A stretch of DNA of 64,000 bases from Streptomyces violaceusniger Tu 4113 (GTDB taxonomy: Bacteria > Actinomycetota > Actinomycetes > Streptomycetales > Streptomycetaceae): positions 5,394,001 through 5,458,000 of the forward strand of contig NC_015957.1 of NCBI RefSeq assembly GCF_000147815.2, given 5' to 3'. Below, in pieces: positions 43,431-51,983 of the stretch. A program made the translations under genes and the position numbers. Position 1 is the first letter of the stretch. Each line of letters opens with the position of its first letter. The notes beneath the pieces were generated by a model, which saw only the letters and a program-made list of their open reading frames with translations, did no database searches and was not told where the DNA came from.

Positions 43431-44198
43431 TCAACAGCCTGGCGTCAATTGAGTCTGGGTTGCCGCCGTGGGGACGAGGTCGCGGCGGATGTACCACTCA
43501 GTGGACACCAGTTTCGCTCGGTCGGTTGGCGGGAGTGCCGCAAGCCGCCCCGGCAGCGCTCCCCGCGCCACTTCGGTGCGGTGGGCGAGTACCGCGCCGA
43601 TCTTCTGTTCGAGCCAGGGACTGACGTCAACCGTCGCGGTGACCCACTCGTCGGGGACGCTGTGCATCGCCCTGCCTTCCCGGACCAGGTGTGCGCCCAG
43701 CGCCTGTGCGGCCGAGTGTGGGTGCGTGGCCAAGTAGAGGGCGCTCGGCTGCCAGGGGGCACCGGTGTCCGGGTAGAGCCGGTCCAGCCCGGCGGCCTCG
43801 ACTGCGAGCGTGGTCACCCTGTGGGTGTGGAGATGGTCCGGATGGCCGGTCAGCCCGCCATAGGCGTCATGGGTGACGACGATGTCGGGGCGGAACGAAC
43901 GGATGTGGATGACCAGCCGACGTACCGACTCATCGAGCGGCGCGTCGCAGAACCGGACGCTGCCCGGGGCCGACTGTGGCGCCCGGGCGTCGGCGTAGCC
44001 GAGCATCCGTGGCGCGCCGGCGCCGAGGATGTGGAGCGCATCGGCCAGCTCCGCGGCGCGTTGGGTGTCCTCTGCCCAGGTCGCCGTGACGACGGCGGTT
44101 CGCGCTCCCGCGGCCGCGTGCTGGGCGAGCACGCCACCCGCCGACAGGGACTCGTCGTCCGGGTGCGCGAAGACAGCGAGGAGGCTCGGAAAGGCCAT
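43431..44198 (-). CDS. PIG-L family deacetylase
   Basis: 255 aa zinc deacetylase of the LmbE/MshB family. Zinc site AHPDDE at residues 11-16 and the HPDHLHTH histidine cluster are intact, with VVTHDAYGGLTGHPDH between strands. Family members remove acyl groups from GlcNAc-type or mycothiol/antibiotic intermediates. Substrate not assignable here. Lies 58 bp after the TetR gene on the same strand, so may share its transcript. Confidence 0.9.
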   Translation of the reverse strand: MAFPSLLAVFAHPDDESLSAGGVLAQHAAAGARTAVVTATWAEDTQRAAELADALHILGAGAPRMLGYADARAPQSAPGSVRFCDAPLDESVRRLVIHIRSFRPDIVVTHDAYGGLTGHPDHLHTHRVTTLAVEAAGLDRLYPDTGAPWQPSALYLATHPHSAAQALGAHLVREGRAMHSVPDEWVTATVDVSPWLEQKIGAVLAHRTEVARGALPGRLAALPPTDRAKLVSTEWYIRRDLVPTAATQTQLTPGC

Positions 44199-44256
44199 CG
44201 CCAGGTCACCTTCCAGTAGGGCAGCCGATACCGCGCGGCGTCGTGCCGGGTCCGGC

Positions 44257-44877
44257 TCAGCGTGCGTCGGCCACCAGCTCCTGGTGGACGAAATCCACCA
44301 GGAGTTCGCGCATGGTGCCGATGGTCATGCCCGGCACTCCGGTCAGTACCTGGATCGCCGCGCCGTCGGTGAGTGCGGTCAGCCGCAGCGCTACGACGTG
44401 CGGATCGGCGTCCGCGTGGAAGATTCCCTGCCGCTGGCCGCGCTGGACGATCCGGCGGACGGTCTCCTGCCAGCGTGCGTAGTACTCGTTGTGGGCCGGG
44501 CGGAACTCGGGGCGGATGGTGGCCTCGGCCCAGTACTGGAGCCAGATGGCCCACTCGTCGCGGACCTGACCGACCCGTGGCAACTGCATGTCGATCAGTT
44601 TCAGCAGCCGCTCGTGTGCGTTGTGAATGGCGCGCAGTTGGGTGGACTGGCGGGCGAAGGCCCGGTCGACGCAGTACTTGAGGGCCTCTGCCAGTACGTC
44701 GTTCTTCCCGGGGAAGTAGTAGTGCACCGTGCCGGTGCTGGTGCCGCAGACCTTGGCGATGTCGGAAATGCGCACGGCGTGGAAGCCGCGCTCGGCGATC
44801 AACTGCCACGTGGCGTCGAGGATCCTCGCCCTGCGGTCCTCATCGCTCCTGGGCTCCGTCTTCGTGCCGGTGCTCAC
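44257..44877 (-). CDS. TetR-family regulator (BetI-like C-terminal domain)
   Basis: 206 aa. HTH: LIAERGFHAVRISDIAKVCG and GTVHYYFPGKNDVL. The C-terminal domain (WAIWLQYWAEATIRPEF, ALTDGAAIQVLTG) is BetI/TetR_C-like. GTG start at 44877 with GGAGAG upstream. Divergent from the acyl-CoA operon; likely represses it through the two 18-bp sites at 44960 and 45070 and is relieved by a CoA thioester or the free acid. Confidence 0.92.
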   Translation of the reverse strand: MSTGTKTEPRSDEDRRARILDATWQLIAERGFHAVRISDIAKVCGTSTGTVHYYFPGKNDVLAEALKYCVDRAFARQSTQLRAIHNAHERLLKLIDMQLPRVGQVRDEWAIWLQYWAEATIRPEFRPAHNEYYARWQETVRRIVQRGQRQGIFHADADPHVVALRLTALTDGAAIQVLTGVPGMTIGTMRELLVDFVHQELVADAR

Positions 44878-44959
44878 ATCGTCTCTCCATTCCTCGGGCC
44901 TGGCTCCCCGTTCGCGCCAGCACTCAGCGTCTGGTCACGACGCTCAGCGTCCGGTCATT

Positions 44960-44977
44960 CTGACTTACGCGTCAGCT
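44960..44977. promoter_or_regulatory. TetR operator copy 1
   Basis: On the minus strand AGCTGACGCGTAAGTCAG, matching copy 2 at 14 of 18 positions. Nearer the TetR gene, so suited to autoregulation. Confidence 0.55.
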
Positions 44978-45043
44978 CCTCAGCAAGTCCCGTGACCACG
45001 GTGAACTCCCTTCCCTCCCTGGGAATTTTCTCGCCGCACCCCC

Positions 45044-45073
45044 TTGACGTCAGTCTCGCCCGGAAGGCTAACT
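45044..45073 (+). promoter_or_regulatory. Putative promoter of the acyl-CoA operon
   Basis: TTGACG at 45044-45049 followed after 18 bp by CTAACT at 45068-45073. The downstream element overlaps operator copy 2, which fits simple repression. Confidence 0.4.
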
Positions 45074-45087
45074 GACGCATCAGTCAA
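45070..45087. promoter_or_regulatory. TetR operator copy 2
   Basis: AACTGACGCATCAGTCAA, with ACTGA/TCAGT arms, 30 bp before the SDR start and overlapping the putative -10 region. Confidence 0.6.
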
Positions 45088-45116
45088 ACCTTTGGCACGC
45101 CGATCGAGGAGGCTCT

Positions 45117-45989
45117 GTGCGGACTGATCAACCCGTGCCGCCGGGCAGCGGGCTACGGCCGGATATCCACACCGGCAAGGTCGCGCTGGTGACCGGCGGA
45201 GGCACCGGCATCGGCCGGGCCACCGCACTGGACCTGGCCGCAGGTGGGGCGCGCGTCGTGATCTGCGGGCGCCGCCCGGAGCCCCTGGCCGAGGTGGCCG
45301 ATGAGATCGAGGCCCTCGGCGGCTCCTGCGTCACGGTGTCCGCGGACATCCGCGAGGAGGGCAGCGCCACCACGGTCGTCGGCCACGCACTCGAGGCCTT
45401 CGGCCGCATCGATGTCCTGGTCAACAACGCGGGCGGGCAGTTCTCGGCGCCCGCCGAGGAGATCAGCCCGGGCGGCTGGCGGGCCGTGCACCGGCTCGCC
45501 GTCGACGCCACCTGGGCGATGACCCGCGAGGTCGCCCGCCGGTCGATGATTCCGCAGCGCTCCGGCGCCGTGTTCTTCCTCGCCTTCTCTCCGCGCCGCG
45601 GCATTTCCGGCTTCGCCCATGCCGCCTCCGCGCGGGCCGCGGTGGAGAACCTGGCGGCCGGGCTCAGCCTGGAGTGGAGCCGGTACGGCATCCGCACCGT
45701 GTGCGTGGCCCCCGGCACCATCGCCACTGGGGGTCTGGACGACCACTACACCCCACAGGACCGGGAACGCTGGGAGAGGTCGGTGCCGCTGGGCAGGCTC
45801 GGCCGGCCCGAGGACGTCTCCGGCCTCATCTCCTTCCTCGCCTCCCCGCAGGGCTCCTACATCACCGGCACCACCGTTGTGGTCGACGGCGGAGCGGACG
45901 CCTGGGGTGCCGGGCACCCCGTTCCCGCCCTCGCCGCGCCGGAACCCGACCTCACCACGCCGGACTCGTCCCCTAAGGATCACCCATGA
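45117..45989 (+). CDS. SDR oxidoreductase, enoyl/citronellyl type, without canonical YxxxK
   Basis: 290 aa. Good Rossmann motif TGGGTGIGRATAL, NNAGG and VDGGADAWG. The catalytic segment reads GFAHAASARAAVENL where classical SDRs have YxxxK. The HxxxARAG-V form occurs in 2,4-dienoyl-CoA-reductase-like and Atu/citronellol-pathway SDRs, so it is probably an enoyl- or dienoyl-CoA reductase or a divergent alcohol dehydrogenase. First gene of the TetR-controlled operon; overlaps the CoA ligase start (ATGA). Confidence 0.85.
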   Translation: MRTDQPVPPGSGLRPDIHTGKVALVTGGGTGIGRATALDLAAGGARVVICGRRPEPLAEVADEIEALGGSCVTVSADIREEGSATTVVGHALEAFGRIDVLVNNAGGQFSAPAEEISPGGWRAVHRLAVDATWAMTREVARRSMIPQRSGAVFFLAFSPRRGISGFAHAASARAAVENLAAGLSLEWSRYGIRTVCVAPGTIATGGLDDHYTPQDRERWERSVPLGRLGRPEDVSGLISFLASPQGSYITGTTVVVDGGADAWGAGHPVPALAAPEPDLTTPDSSPKDHP

Positions 45990-48061
45990 CCCTCTCGGCC
46001 ACTGAGCGGCGCGTTCCGGAACGCGACCTCGGACCGCTGTTCTCGCCGAACGCGGTCGCCATCGTCGGAGCCAGCAACGACCAGACCAAATGGGGCAACT
46101 GGATCAGTGTGCAGGCCCTGCGCATGCGACAGCGCCGCCCGGTATACCTGATCAACCGCCGTGGTGAACCGGTGCTCGGCGAGCGCGCCTACCGCTCCAT
46201 GGCCGCACTCCCCCAGCGCGCCGACCTCGCGGTGATCGCCGTCCCGGCGGCCGGCTTCGAGTCGGCTGTCGAGGACGCGCTCGCCGCCGGGGCGCGGGCC
46301 ATCGTCGGCATCACCGCGGGTTTCGCGGAACTCGGCACGGAGGGTGAGGCGCGGCAGACGGCGCTGGCCCGGCGGGTGCGCGAGGCGGGCGCCGTCCTAC
46401 TGGGCCCCAACTGCCTGGGGGTCCTGGACAGCGGCAGCGAACTGTATCTGTCCTCCAATCCGCTGCCGCCCGGCCCGGTGGGCCTGATCTCGCAGAGCGG
46501 CAACATGGCCCTGGAACTCAGCCGGATCCTGGCCGAGCGGGGGCTCGGCTTCTCCCGCTTCGCCTCCCTCGGCAACCAGGCCGACATCACCGTCGCCGAC
46601 CTCATCCGTGCGTACACCGTGCACCCGGAGACCAAGCTGATCGCGGTGTACAGCGAGGACTTCGGGGACGGCCGCGACTTCGTGGCGGCGGCTGCCGAGG
46701 CCACCACGATGGGCAAGCCCGTGGTGCTGCTCACCGTCGGCGCCAGCGAGGCGTCCGTACGCGGGGCCAAGTCGCACACCGGGGCGCTGGTCAGCGACAG
46801 CTCGGTGATCGACGCGGCCTGCCGGGCCGCCGGGATCGACCGGGTGGCCAGCCCCCGTCAGATGGCCAGCCTGCTGGAGGCGCTGCATCTGTTCGGCGCG
46901 GCCCCCGCCCGCAGAGTGGCGGTGCTCGCCGACGGCGGCGGCCATGCCTCGGTCGCCTGTGACCTGGCCGAGCAGTACGGGTTGTCCGTACCGGAGTTCG
47001 ATCCCGAGCTGTCGCGGCTGCTGCGCGGCCATCTGACGCCGTCGGCGGGGGTGGGCAACCCGGTGGACCTCGCGGGCATGGGTGAGCGGGACGTCACCTC
47101 CTTCGCCCGGGTGCTGGGCGATCTGCTCGACGCGCCGGACACCGACTCGGTCCTGATCACCGGCTACTTCGGCGGCTACGGCGAGTACAGCGCCGCCCTG
47201 GCCGCCGCCGAGATCGAGACCGCCGCCGAGATGGGCGAGCTGGTACGCGACCGCTGCAAACCGGTGGCCGTTCACACCATGTATCCCTACAGCGACGCCG
47301 CCGAGGAACTGCAGCGACGCGGTGTCCCCGTCTTCCGTGCCATCGAGGAAGCGGCACGAAGCCTCGGGATGCTGGCCCGGCGCACCGCCGCCGACCCCGC
47401 GCTGCGGCCCTTGCCCGACCCGCTGCCGCCGGTGGCGGACGACGGCTACTGGAGCGCACGCGAGCTGATCCGCGCCGCGGGTGCGCACTTCCCGGCGGCG
47501 CGCCTGGTCACGACCGTGGACGAGGCGGTGGAGGCGGCCCGCGAGATCGGCGGCAGGGTCGTGGTCAAGGCGCTCGGCCTGCTGCACAAGTCCGACTCCG
47601 GTGGTGTCGCTCTCCGGCTGGAAGGCGATGCGGCGGTCCGTTGTGCCGTCGCCGACATGGCCGAGCGACTGTCTCCGCCGGGGTACTGCGTCGAGGCCAT
47701 GGCGGATCTGCGCGATGGTGTCGAATTGATCGTCGGTGTCCGGCACGACCCCCGGTTCGGGCCGGTCACCATGCTCGGCCTCGGCGGGGTCACCACCGAG
47801 GTGCTGCGCGATGTGGCCTTCGCGCTCGCCCCGCTCACCCCCGGTCAGGCCCGTGAACTCCTGGGCCGGCTGCGCTCCGCGGCCCTGCTGCACGGCGTGC
47901 GTGGCCGCCCCGCCGTCGACCTCGACGCACTCGCCCACACCATCGCCGTCATCACCGAAGTGGCGGCGGCCCATCCGGAGATCGCCGAGCTGGAAGTCAA
48001 CCCGCTGCTCGCCACGCCGCGCGGATGCCAGGGCCTGGACGCCCGCATCGTCCTGGGCTGA
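45986..48061 (+). CDS. ADP-forming acyl-CoA ligase (acetate-CoA ligase family)
   Basis: 691 aa fused alpha/beta ligase. Order: CoA-binding Rossmann domain (about 10-130, FSPNAVAIVGASND), succinyl-CoA-synthetase-like domains with LLGPNCLGVLD, SQSGNMALEL and KSHTGALVSD, then a C-terminal ATP-grasp domain (about 475-691, VVKALGLLHKSDSGGVALR and VEAMADLRDGVELIVGV). Activates a carboxylic acid to its CoA thioester using ATP to ADP. It probably loads the acid that the next two enzymes oxidise. Confidence 0.9.
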   Translation: MTLSATERRVPERDLGPLFSPNAVAIVGASNDQTKWGNWISVQALRMRQRRPVYLINRRGEPVLGERAYRSMAALPQRADLAVIAVPAAGFESAVEDALAAGARAIVGITAGFAELGTEGEARQTALARRVREAGAVLLGPNCLGVLDSGSELYLSSNPLPPGPVGLISQSGNMALELSRILAERGLGFSRFASLGNQADITVADLIRAYTVHPETKLIAVYSEDFGDGRDFVAAAAEATTMGKPVVLLTVGASEASVRGAKSHTGALVSDSSVIDAACRAAGIDRVASPRQMASLLEALHLFGAAPARRVAVLADGGGHASVACDLAEQYGLSVPEFDPELSRLLRGHLTPSAGVGNPVDLAGMGERDVTSFARVLGDLLDAPDTDSVLITGYFGGYGEYSAALAAAEIETAAEMGELVRDRCKPVAVHTMYPYSDAAEELQRRGVPVFRAIEEAARSLGMLARRTAADPALRPLPDPLPPVADDGYWSARELIRAAGAHFPAARLVTTVDEAVEAAREIGGRVVVKALGLLHKSDSGGVALRLEGDAAVRCAVADMAERLSPPGYCVEAMADLRDGVELIVGVRHDPRFGPVTMLGLGGVTTEVLRDVAFALAPLTPGQARELLGRLRSAALLHGVRGRPAVDLDALAHTIAVITEVAAAHPEIAELEVNPLLATPRGCQGLDARIVLG

Positions 48062-48159
48062 CACCCATACGGCCGACAGCCACCGGCTGACACCCACACG
48101 TAAGAGCGCTCGCTCGCGCCACATCAACTCGCGCGCGCCACATCAACAGGAGGAACACC

Positions 48160-49332
48160 GTGGAATTCGCCCTCAGCCCCCGTCTGGCCGAGCTGAAGCA
48201 GCGTGCCGCCAGCCTGACCGGCAAGATCATGCAGTTCGAGGACGAGTGCGAGGCCAACAACGGTCTGCCGCCCGAAGCCCACGCCGTCATCCGCGACGAG
48301 GTGCTCGCCCATGGCCTGCAGGCCATCAACATGCCCGCCGACTGGGGCGGCGCGGGCCTCACCATCCTGGAACAGGTCGTCGTCCAGGACGAGTTGGGGA
48401 AGCTCACCAACGCCCTGTGGGACGCGGTGTGGCGTCCCGCCAACTGCCTCAGCGCCTGCACTCCCGAGCAGCGCGAGCGCTACCTCGTCCCGGACATCGA
48501 GGGCCGCCGCCGCGACGCGGTGGCCATCACCGAGGAACACGCCGGCTCCGACCCCTCCGGCATCCGCACCACGGCCACCCGGGACGGCGACGGCTATGTC
48601 CTCAACGGCGAGAAGTGGTTTGTGACCGTCGGCGACGCGGCGGACTTCCTCATCGTCCTCGCCTATGTGCGGCCGGACAACGAGCCGACGATGTTCCTCG
48701 TCGACAAGGACACTCCCGGCGTCTCCGTCAAGCGCACCCCCCGCTACACCCACACCTTCGTCTACGAACACCCCGAGTTCCTCTTCCAGGACGTCCGGGT
48801 CGGCCAGGACGCCGTCCTCGGCAGGATCGGCGAGGGGTACGACCTGACCCGCGACTGGTTCACCGAGGAGCGGCTGATGATCGCCGCCCGCACCATCGGC
48901 GCCGCCGAGCGCGCGCTGCGGCTGGCCGTGGACTGGGCCAAGGAGCGTGAGCAGGGCGGGGATGTGCTGATGAACCGTCAGCTCATCCAGGGCATGATCG
49001 CCGACTCGGTGACCGAGATCGCCACCAACCGCGCCTTCACCCACCAGGTGGCCTGGGAGTTCGACCAGGGTGGCGACCGCAAGACCCTGCACGCCAAGGC
49101 CGCCACCGCCAAGCTCGCCGCCTCCGAGGCGTCCAACCGGATCGTCGACCGCTGTGTGCAGATCTTCGGCGGCCGCGGCTATATGCGGGACATGCCGGTC
49201 GAGCGGCTCTGGCGCGAGCTGCGGGTGGACCGGATCTGGGAGGGCACCTCCGAGATCCAGCGGCTGGTCATCGCCAACGAGGTCGGCAAGCGCGGCCTGG
49301 ACGATCTGCTGTCCTTCACCGCCGGGAGCTGA
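48160..49332 (+). CDS. Acyl-CoA dehydrogenase
   Basis: 390 aa FAD enzyme introducing an alpha-beta double bond. Signatures: AITEEHAGSDPSG (ACADS PS1 region), NGEKWFVTVGDAAD, IFGGRGYMRDMPVERLWRE and IWEGTSEIQRLVIANE, where the glutamate region supplies the catalytic base in most members. GTG at 48160 after AGGAGG (6-nt gap). Follows the ligase and precedes the hydratase, the normal beta-oxidation order. Confidence 0.93.
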   Translation: MEFALSPRLAELKQRAASLTGKIMQFEDECEANNGLPPEAHAVIRDEVLAHGLQAINMPADWGGAGLTILEQVVVQDELGKLTNALWDAVWRPANCLSACTPEQRERYLVPDIEGRRRDAVAITEEHAGSDPSGIRTTATRDGDGYVLNGEKWFVTVGDAADFLIVLAYVRPDNEPTMFLVDKDTPGVSVKRTPRYTHTFVYEHPEFLFQDVRVGQDAVLGRIGEGYDLTRDWFTEERLMIAARTIGAAERALRLAVDWAKEREQGGDVLMNRQLIQGMIADSVTEIATNRAFTHQVAWEFDQGGDRKTLHAKAATAKLAASEASNRIVDRCVQIFGGRGYMRDMPVERLWRELRVDRIWEGTSEIQRLVIANEVGKRGLDDLLSFTAGS

Positions 49333-49463
49333 CCGGCACCATCCGGCGGCAGGGGCCGTACGGCCACGCCCACGGCCCCTGCCGCCGACCACCCCACTGT
49401 CGCCGCCGCACATGTGGCACGGCAGCGACCGTCAAGCAGCCAGGCAGGAGAAGCACCAGCGCC

Positions 49464-50222
49464 ATGACCGTCACCGACACAACACCCCCCGCCTCCCCCG
49501 ACGCCGGCACCGTGGAGATCGAGCGCACCGGCCAACACCACGACATCGCCGTCCTCACACTGCGGCGCGAGCGGAAGCTCAACGCGCTCTCCACCCATCT
49601 GGAGTCCGTCCTGCTCGACGCCCTGCGCAGCCAGGAGGTGCGCACCAGCCGGGCCGTGGTCGTCACCGGAGTGCCCCGCGCCTTCTCGGCCGGGGCGGAC
49701 ACCGGCGAGCTGCGCGAGATGACCCCCGAGACGATCGCCGAGTACTACCGCTCGTCCGGCGCCGTGTACGAGTCGTTCGCCGCCCTCCCCCAGCCCACGG
49801 TGGCGGCCCTGTCGGGCTACTGCCTCGGCGGCGGCCTGGAACTGGCGCTGGCCGCGGACATCCGGGTGGCCGACCCGGACACGGTCTTCGGCCTGCCCGA
49901 GGTGGGCATCGGCATTCTGCCCAGCTCCGGCGGGGTGACCCGGCTGGTGCGGGAGGTCGGACCGGCCCGCACCCGCGATCTGGTGCTGCGCGGCCGCCGC
50001 TTCGGGGCGCGGGAGGCGTACGCCTGGGGGCTGATCGGCGAGATCGCGGAAGGGGGCAGCGTACGGGAGAAGGCGGTGGAGATCGCCGCGGAGCTGGCCG
50101 GGCAGCCGCGGCTCGCCGTCTCGGTCGCCAAGCAGGTGATCACGGCGGCCACCGATGCTCCGCGCGAGGCGGCGTTGCTGCTGGAGCAGCTCGCGTACGC
50201 CGCGCTCAACCGAAGCGGCTGA
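49464..50222 (+). CDS. Enoyl-CoA hydratase/isomerase family protein
   Basis: 252 aa crotonase. Oxyanion-hole segments FSAGADTGEL and GYCLGGGLELALAADIR, catalytic-glutamate regions around PQPTVAALSG and GLPEVGIGILPSSGG. Hydrates or isomerises the enoyl-CoA made by the preceding dehydrogenase. No thiolase follows, so chain cleavage must come from elsewhere or the pathway stops at a hydroxyacyl-CoA. Confidence 0.92.
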   Translation: MTVTDTTPPASPDAGTVEIERTGQHHDIAVLTLRRERKLNALSTHLESVLLDALRSQEVRTSRAVVVTGVPRAFSAGADTGELREMTPETIAEYYRSSGAVYESFAALPQPTVAALSGYCLGGGLELALAADIRVADPDTVFGLPEVGIGILPSSGGVTRLVREVGPARTRDLVLRGRRFGAREAYAWGLIGEIAEGGSVREKAVEIAAELAGQPRLAVSVAKQVITAATDAPREAALLLEQLAYAALNRSG

Positions 50223-50302
50223 ACCGGTCCGCCGCGACCACGACCGTCAGGGGGGATCCGCAACCACACGCCCATCCACGCTCGCGCCCAGGAGTACCCG
50301 TT

Positions 50303-51799
50303 ATGGCAGTCAGCACCACCAAGGAGACCGAGGCACCGGAGGTGCCGGGCGGCGCCCGGCACCGCCCGGTCATCGAGAGCCGGTCGATCGACTACGTGCC
50401 CCTCGCCGAACGCCACGGCAAGGTCTGGCACCTCTTCCCCGTCTGGTTCGCCGGGGACGCGCATCTCGCCACCATCGCCACCGGCGCGATCGGTGTGGCG
50501 CTCGGCGGCAACCTGATCTGGACGGCCATCGCCATCGTGCTCGGCAACGCTCTGGGCACCTTCTTCATGGCCTTCCACTCCACCCAGGGCCCGCAGCTCG
50601 GGCTGCCGCAAATGGTGCAGTCCCGGCCGCAGTTCGGGTTCGTCGGCGCGCTGCTGGTGTGGATCGTGGCATTGGTGACATACATCGGCTACACGGCCTT
50701 CAACCAGGTGCTGGTCGGCTCGACGATGGACCACTTGGCGGACACTCCCCCGTCGGTCAGCTATATCGCCTACGCCGTGATCGGCATCGTGCTCGCCGTC
50801 GTGGGATATGACTTCATCCACAAGGCGTCCCGGTGGCTGACCTACCTGACGGGCGCGGGCCTGGCCGTCTTCTCCGTGGGCATCGTGGTGGTCGCCCCCT
50901 TCAGCGCGGACCAGCTCGATCTGAGCGCCTTCACTCTCGCTCCGTTTCTGATCCAGCTCTTTCACGCCGCCGTCTACCAGCTCTCGTGGTCCATCTACGT
51001 CTCGGACTACTCCCGCTATCTTCCGCCGACGGTGGGGGTGCGCTCCTCGTTCTGGTGGACGTATCTGGGTGCGGGCTTCGGTGGCGCGTGGATGATGCTG
51101 GTGGGGGCGGTGGCCGCGGGGCTGTTCCCGAAGCTGGGCCTGGTGGATGCCGTGGTCAGCGCCGGTGACCAGCTGTTTTCCGGTTTCGGTGTCGTGCTGT
51201 TGCTGTTGTCGGTGATTCCGCTGTTCACCATCGGCACCCTCAACTTCTACGGCGGCAGCCTCACGCTGCTCTCCAGCATCGACTCGGTGAAGCGGATCCC
51301 GCTGACTCTGGGCACCCGTATCGCCACACTGGTGGTCCTCGGCGTGGTCTCCACCGCACTCGCCTTCAGTGCCAACGATGACTTCCTGACCACCTTCGGG
51401 GACTTCCTGATCGTCCTCGGCTACCTCTTCACACCGTGGACCGCGGTCAACCTGATCGACTTCTATGTGGTGCGGCGTGGCCGCTACTCGATCCGCGAGA
51501 TCTTCAACCCCCGTGGCATCTACGGCCGGTGGAACTGGCGCGGGCTCACCGCCTATGGCGTCGGCTTCGTCTCGATGCTGCCGTTCGCCGTGATCGGCGA
51601 TATGGAGGGGCCGCTCGCGCACTGGGTCAAGGGGGCCGACGTCACCATGCTGGTCGGACTCGCCGTGTCGTCCCTGCTCTATCTGATGCTGTGCCGCTCG
51701 CTCGACATCGACGCCGAACGCGCCGTCATCGCGTCCGCCGACGCCGGTCTCGACCCGGACCACGCCGGGCACCAGGCGGACACCGGACACCACGCATGA
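50303..51799 (+). CDS. NCS1-family permease (cytosine/purine/hydantoin type)
   Basis: 498 aa, 12 predicted helices. NCS1 features: FPVWFAGDAHLATIATGA near the first helix, GPQLGLPQMVQSRPQFG after helix 2, SDYSRYLPP in mid-protein, and FTPWTAVNLIDFYVVRRG. It takes up a nitrogen-containing ring or similar compound, probably by Na+ or H+ symport. As the last gene of an acyl-CoA operon it suggests that the substrate is an N-heterocyclic or related acid, which is inference. ATG at 50303. Confidence 0.9.
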   Translation: MAVSTTKETEAPEVPGGARHRPVIESRSIDYVPLAERHGKVWHLFPVWFAGDAHLATIATGAIGVALGGNLIWTAIAIVLGNALGTFFMAFHSTQGPQLGLPQMVQSRPQFGFVGALLVWIVALVTYIGYTAFNQVLVGSTMDHLADTPPSVSYIAYAVIGIVLAVVGYDFIHKASRWLTYLTGAGLAVFSVGIVVVAPFSADQLDLSAFTLAPFLIQLFHAAVYQLSWSIYVSDYSRYLPPTVGVRSSFWWTYLGAGFGGAWMMLVGAVAAGLFPKLGLVDAVVSAGDQLFSGFGVVLLLLSVIPLFTIGTLNFYGGSLTLLSSIDSVKRIPLTLGTRIATLVVLGVVSTALAFSANDDFLTTFGDFLIVLGYLFTPWTAVNLIDFYVVRRGRYSIREIFNPRGIYGRWNWRGLTAYGVGFVSMLPFAVIGDMEGPLAHWVKGADVTMLVGLAVSSLLYLMLCRSLDIDAERAVIASADAGLDPDHAGHQADTGHHA

Positions 51800-51851
51800 T
51801 TCGCCGGTGAGAAGAAAAGAAATGGGCGATCCATGCCACCCACCACAAAGA

Positions 51852-51877
51852 TTACTTGTGATCTACCTCACAGGTAA
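51852..51877. promoter_or_regulatory. Crp-consensus palindrome upstream of the biosynthetic cluster
   Basis: TTACTTGTGA (51852-51861), six bases, TCACAGGTAA (51868-51877): arms match at 9 of 10 and contain TGTGA-N6-TCACA exactly, the cAMP-receptor-protein consensus. A further TGTGA half-site is at 51892-51896. It is 107 bp before the ATP-grasp start. Confidence 0.6.
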
Positions 51878-51983
51878 CATCTCCGCACCCCTGTGAAATG
51901 ATGCCACCCGTATTGGCGTCGGATGACGGTATGGCGCATCACTTCTTCAATGTTTTGGCCAGCCGTAACCGGGGGAGACAAGA

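Noticed and set aside
48116..48147. Direct repeat GCGCCACATCAAC (48116-48128 and 48135-48147) before the acyl-CoA dehydrogenase
   Set aside because: Short local duplication next to the ribosome binding site; no evidence of an operator or mobile end.
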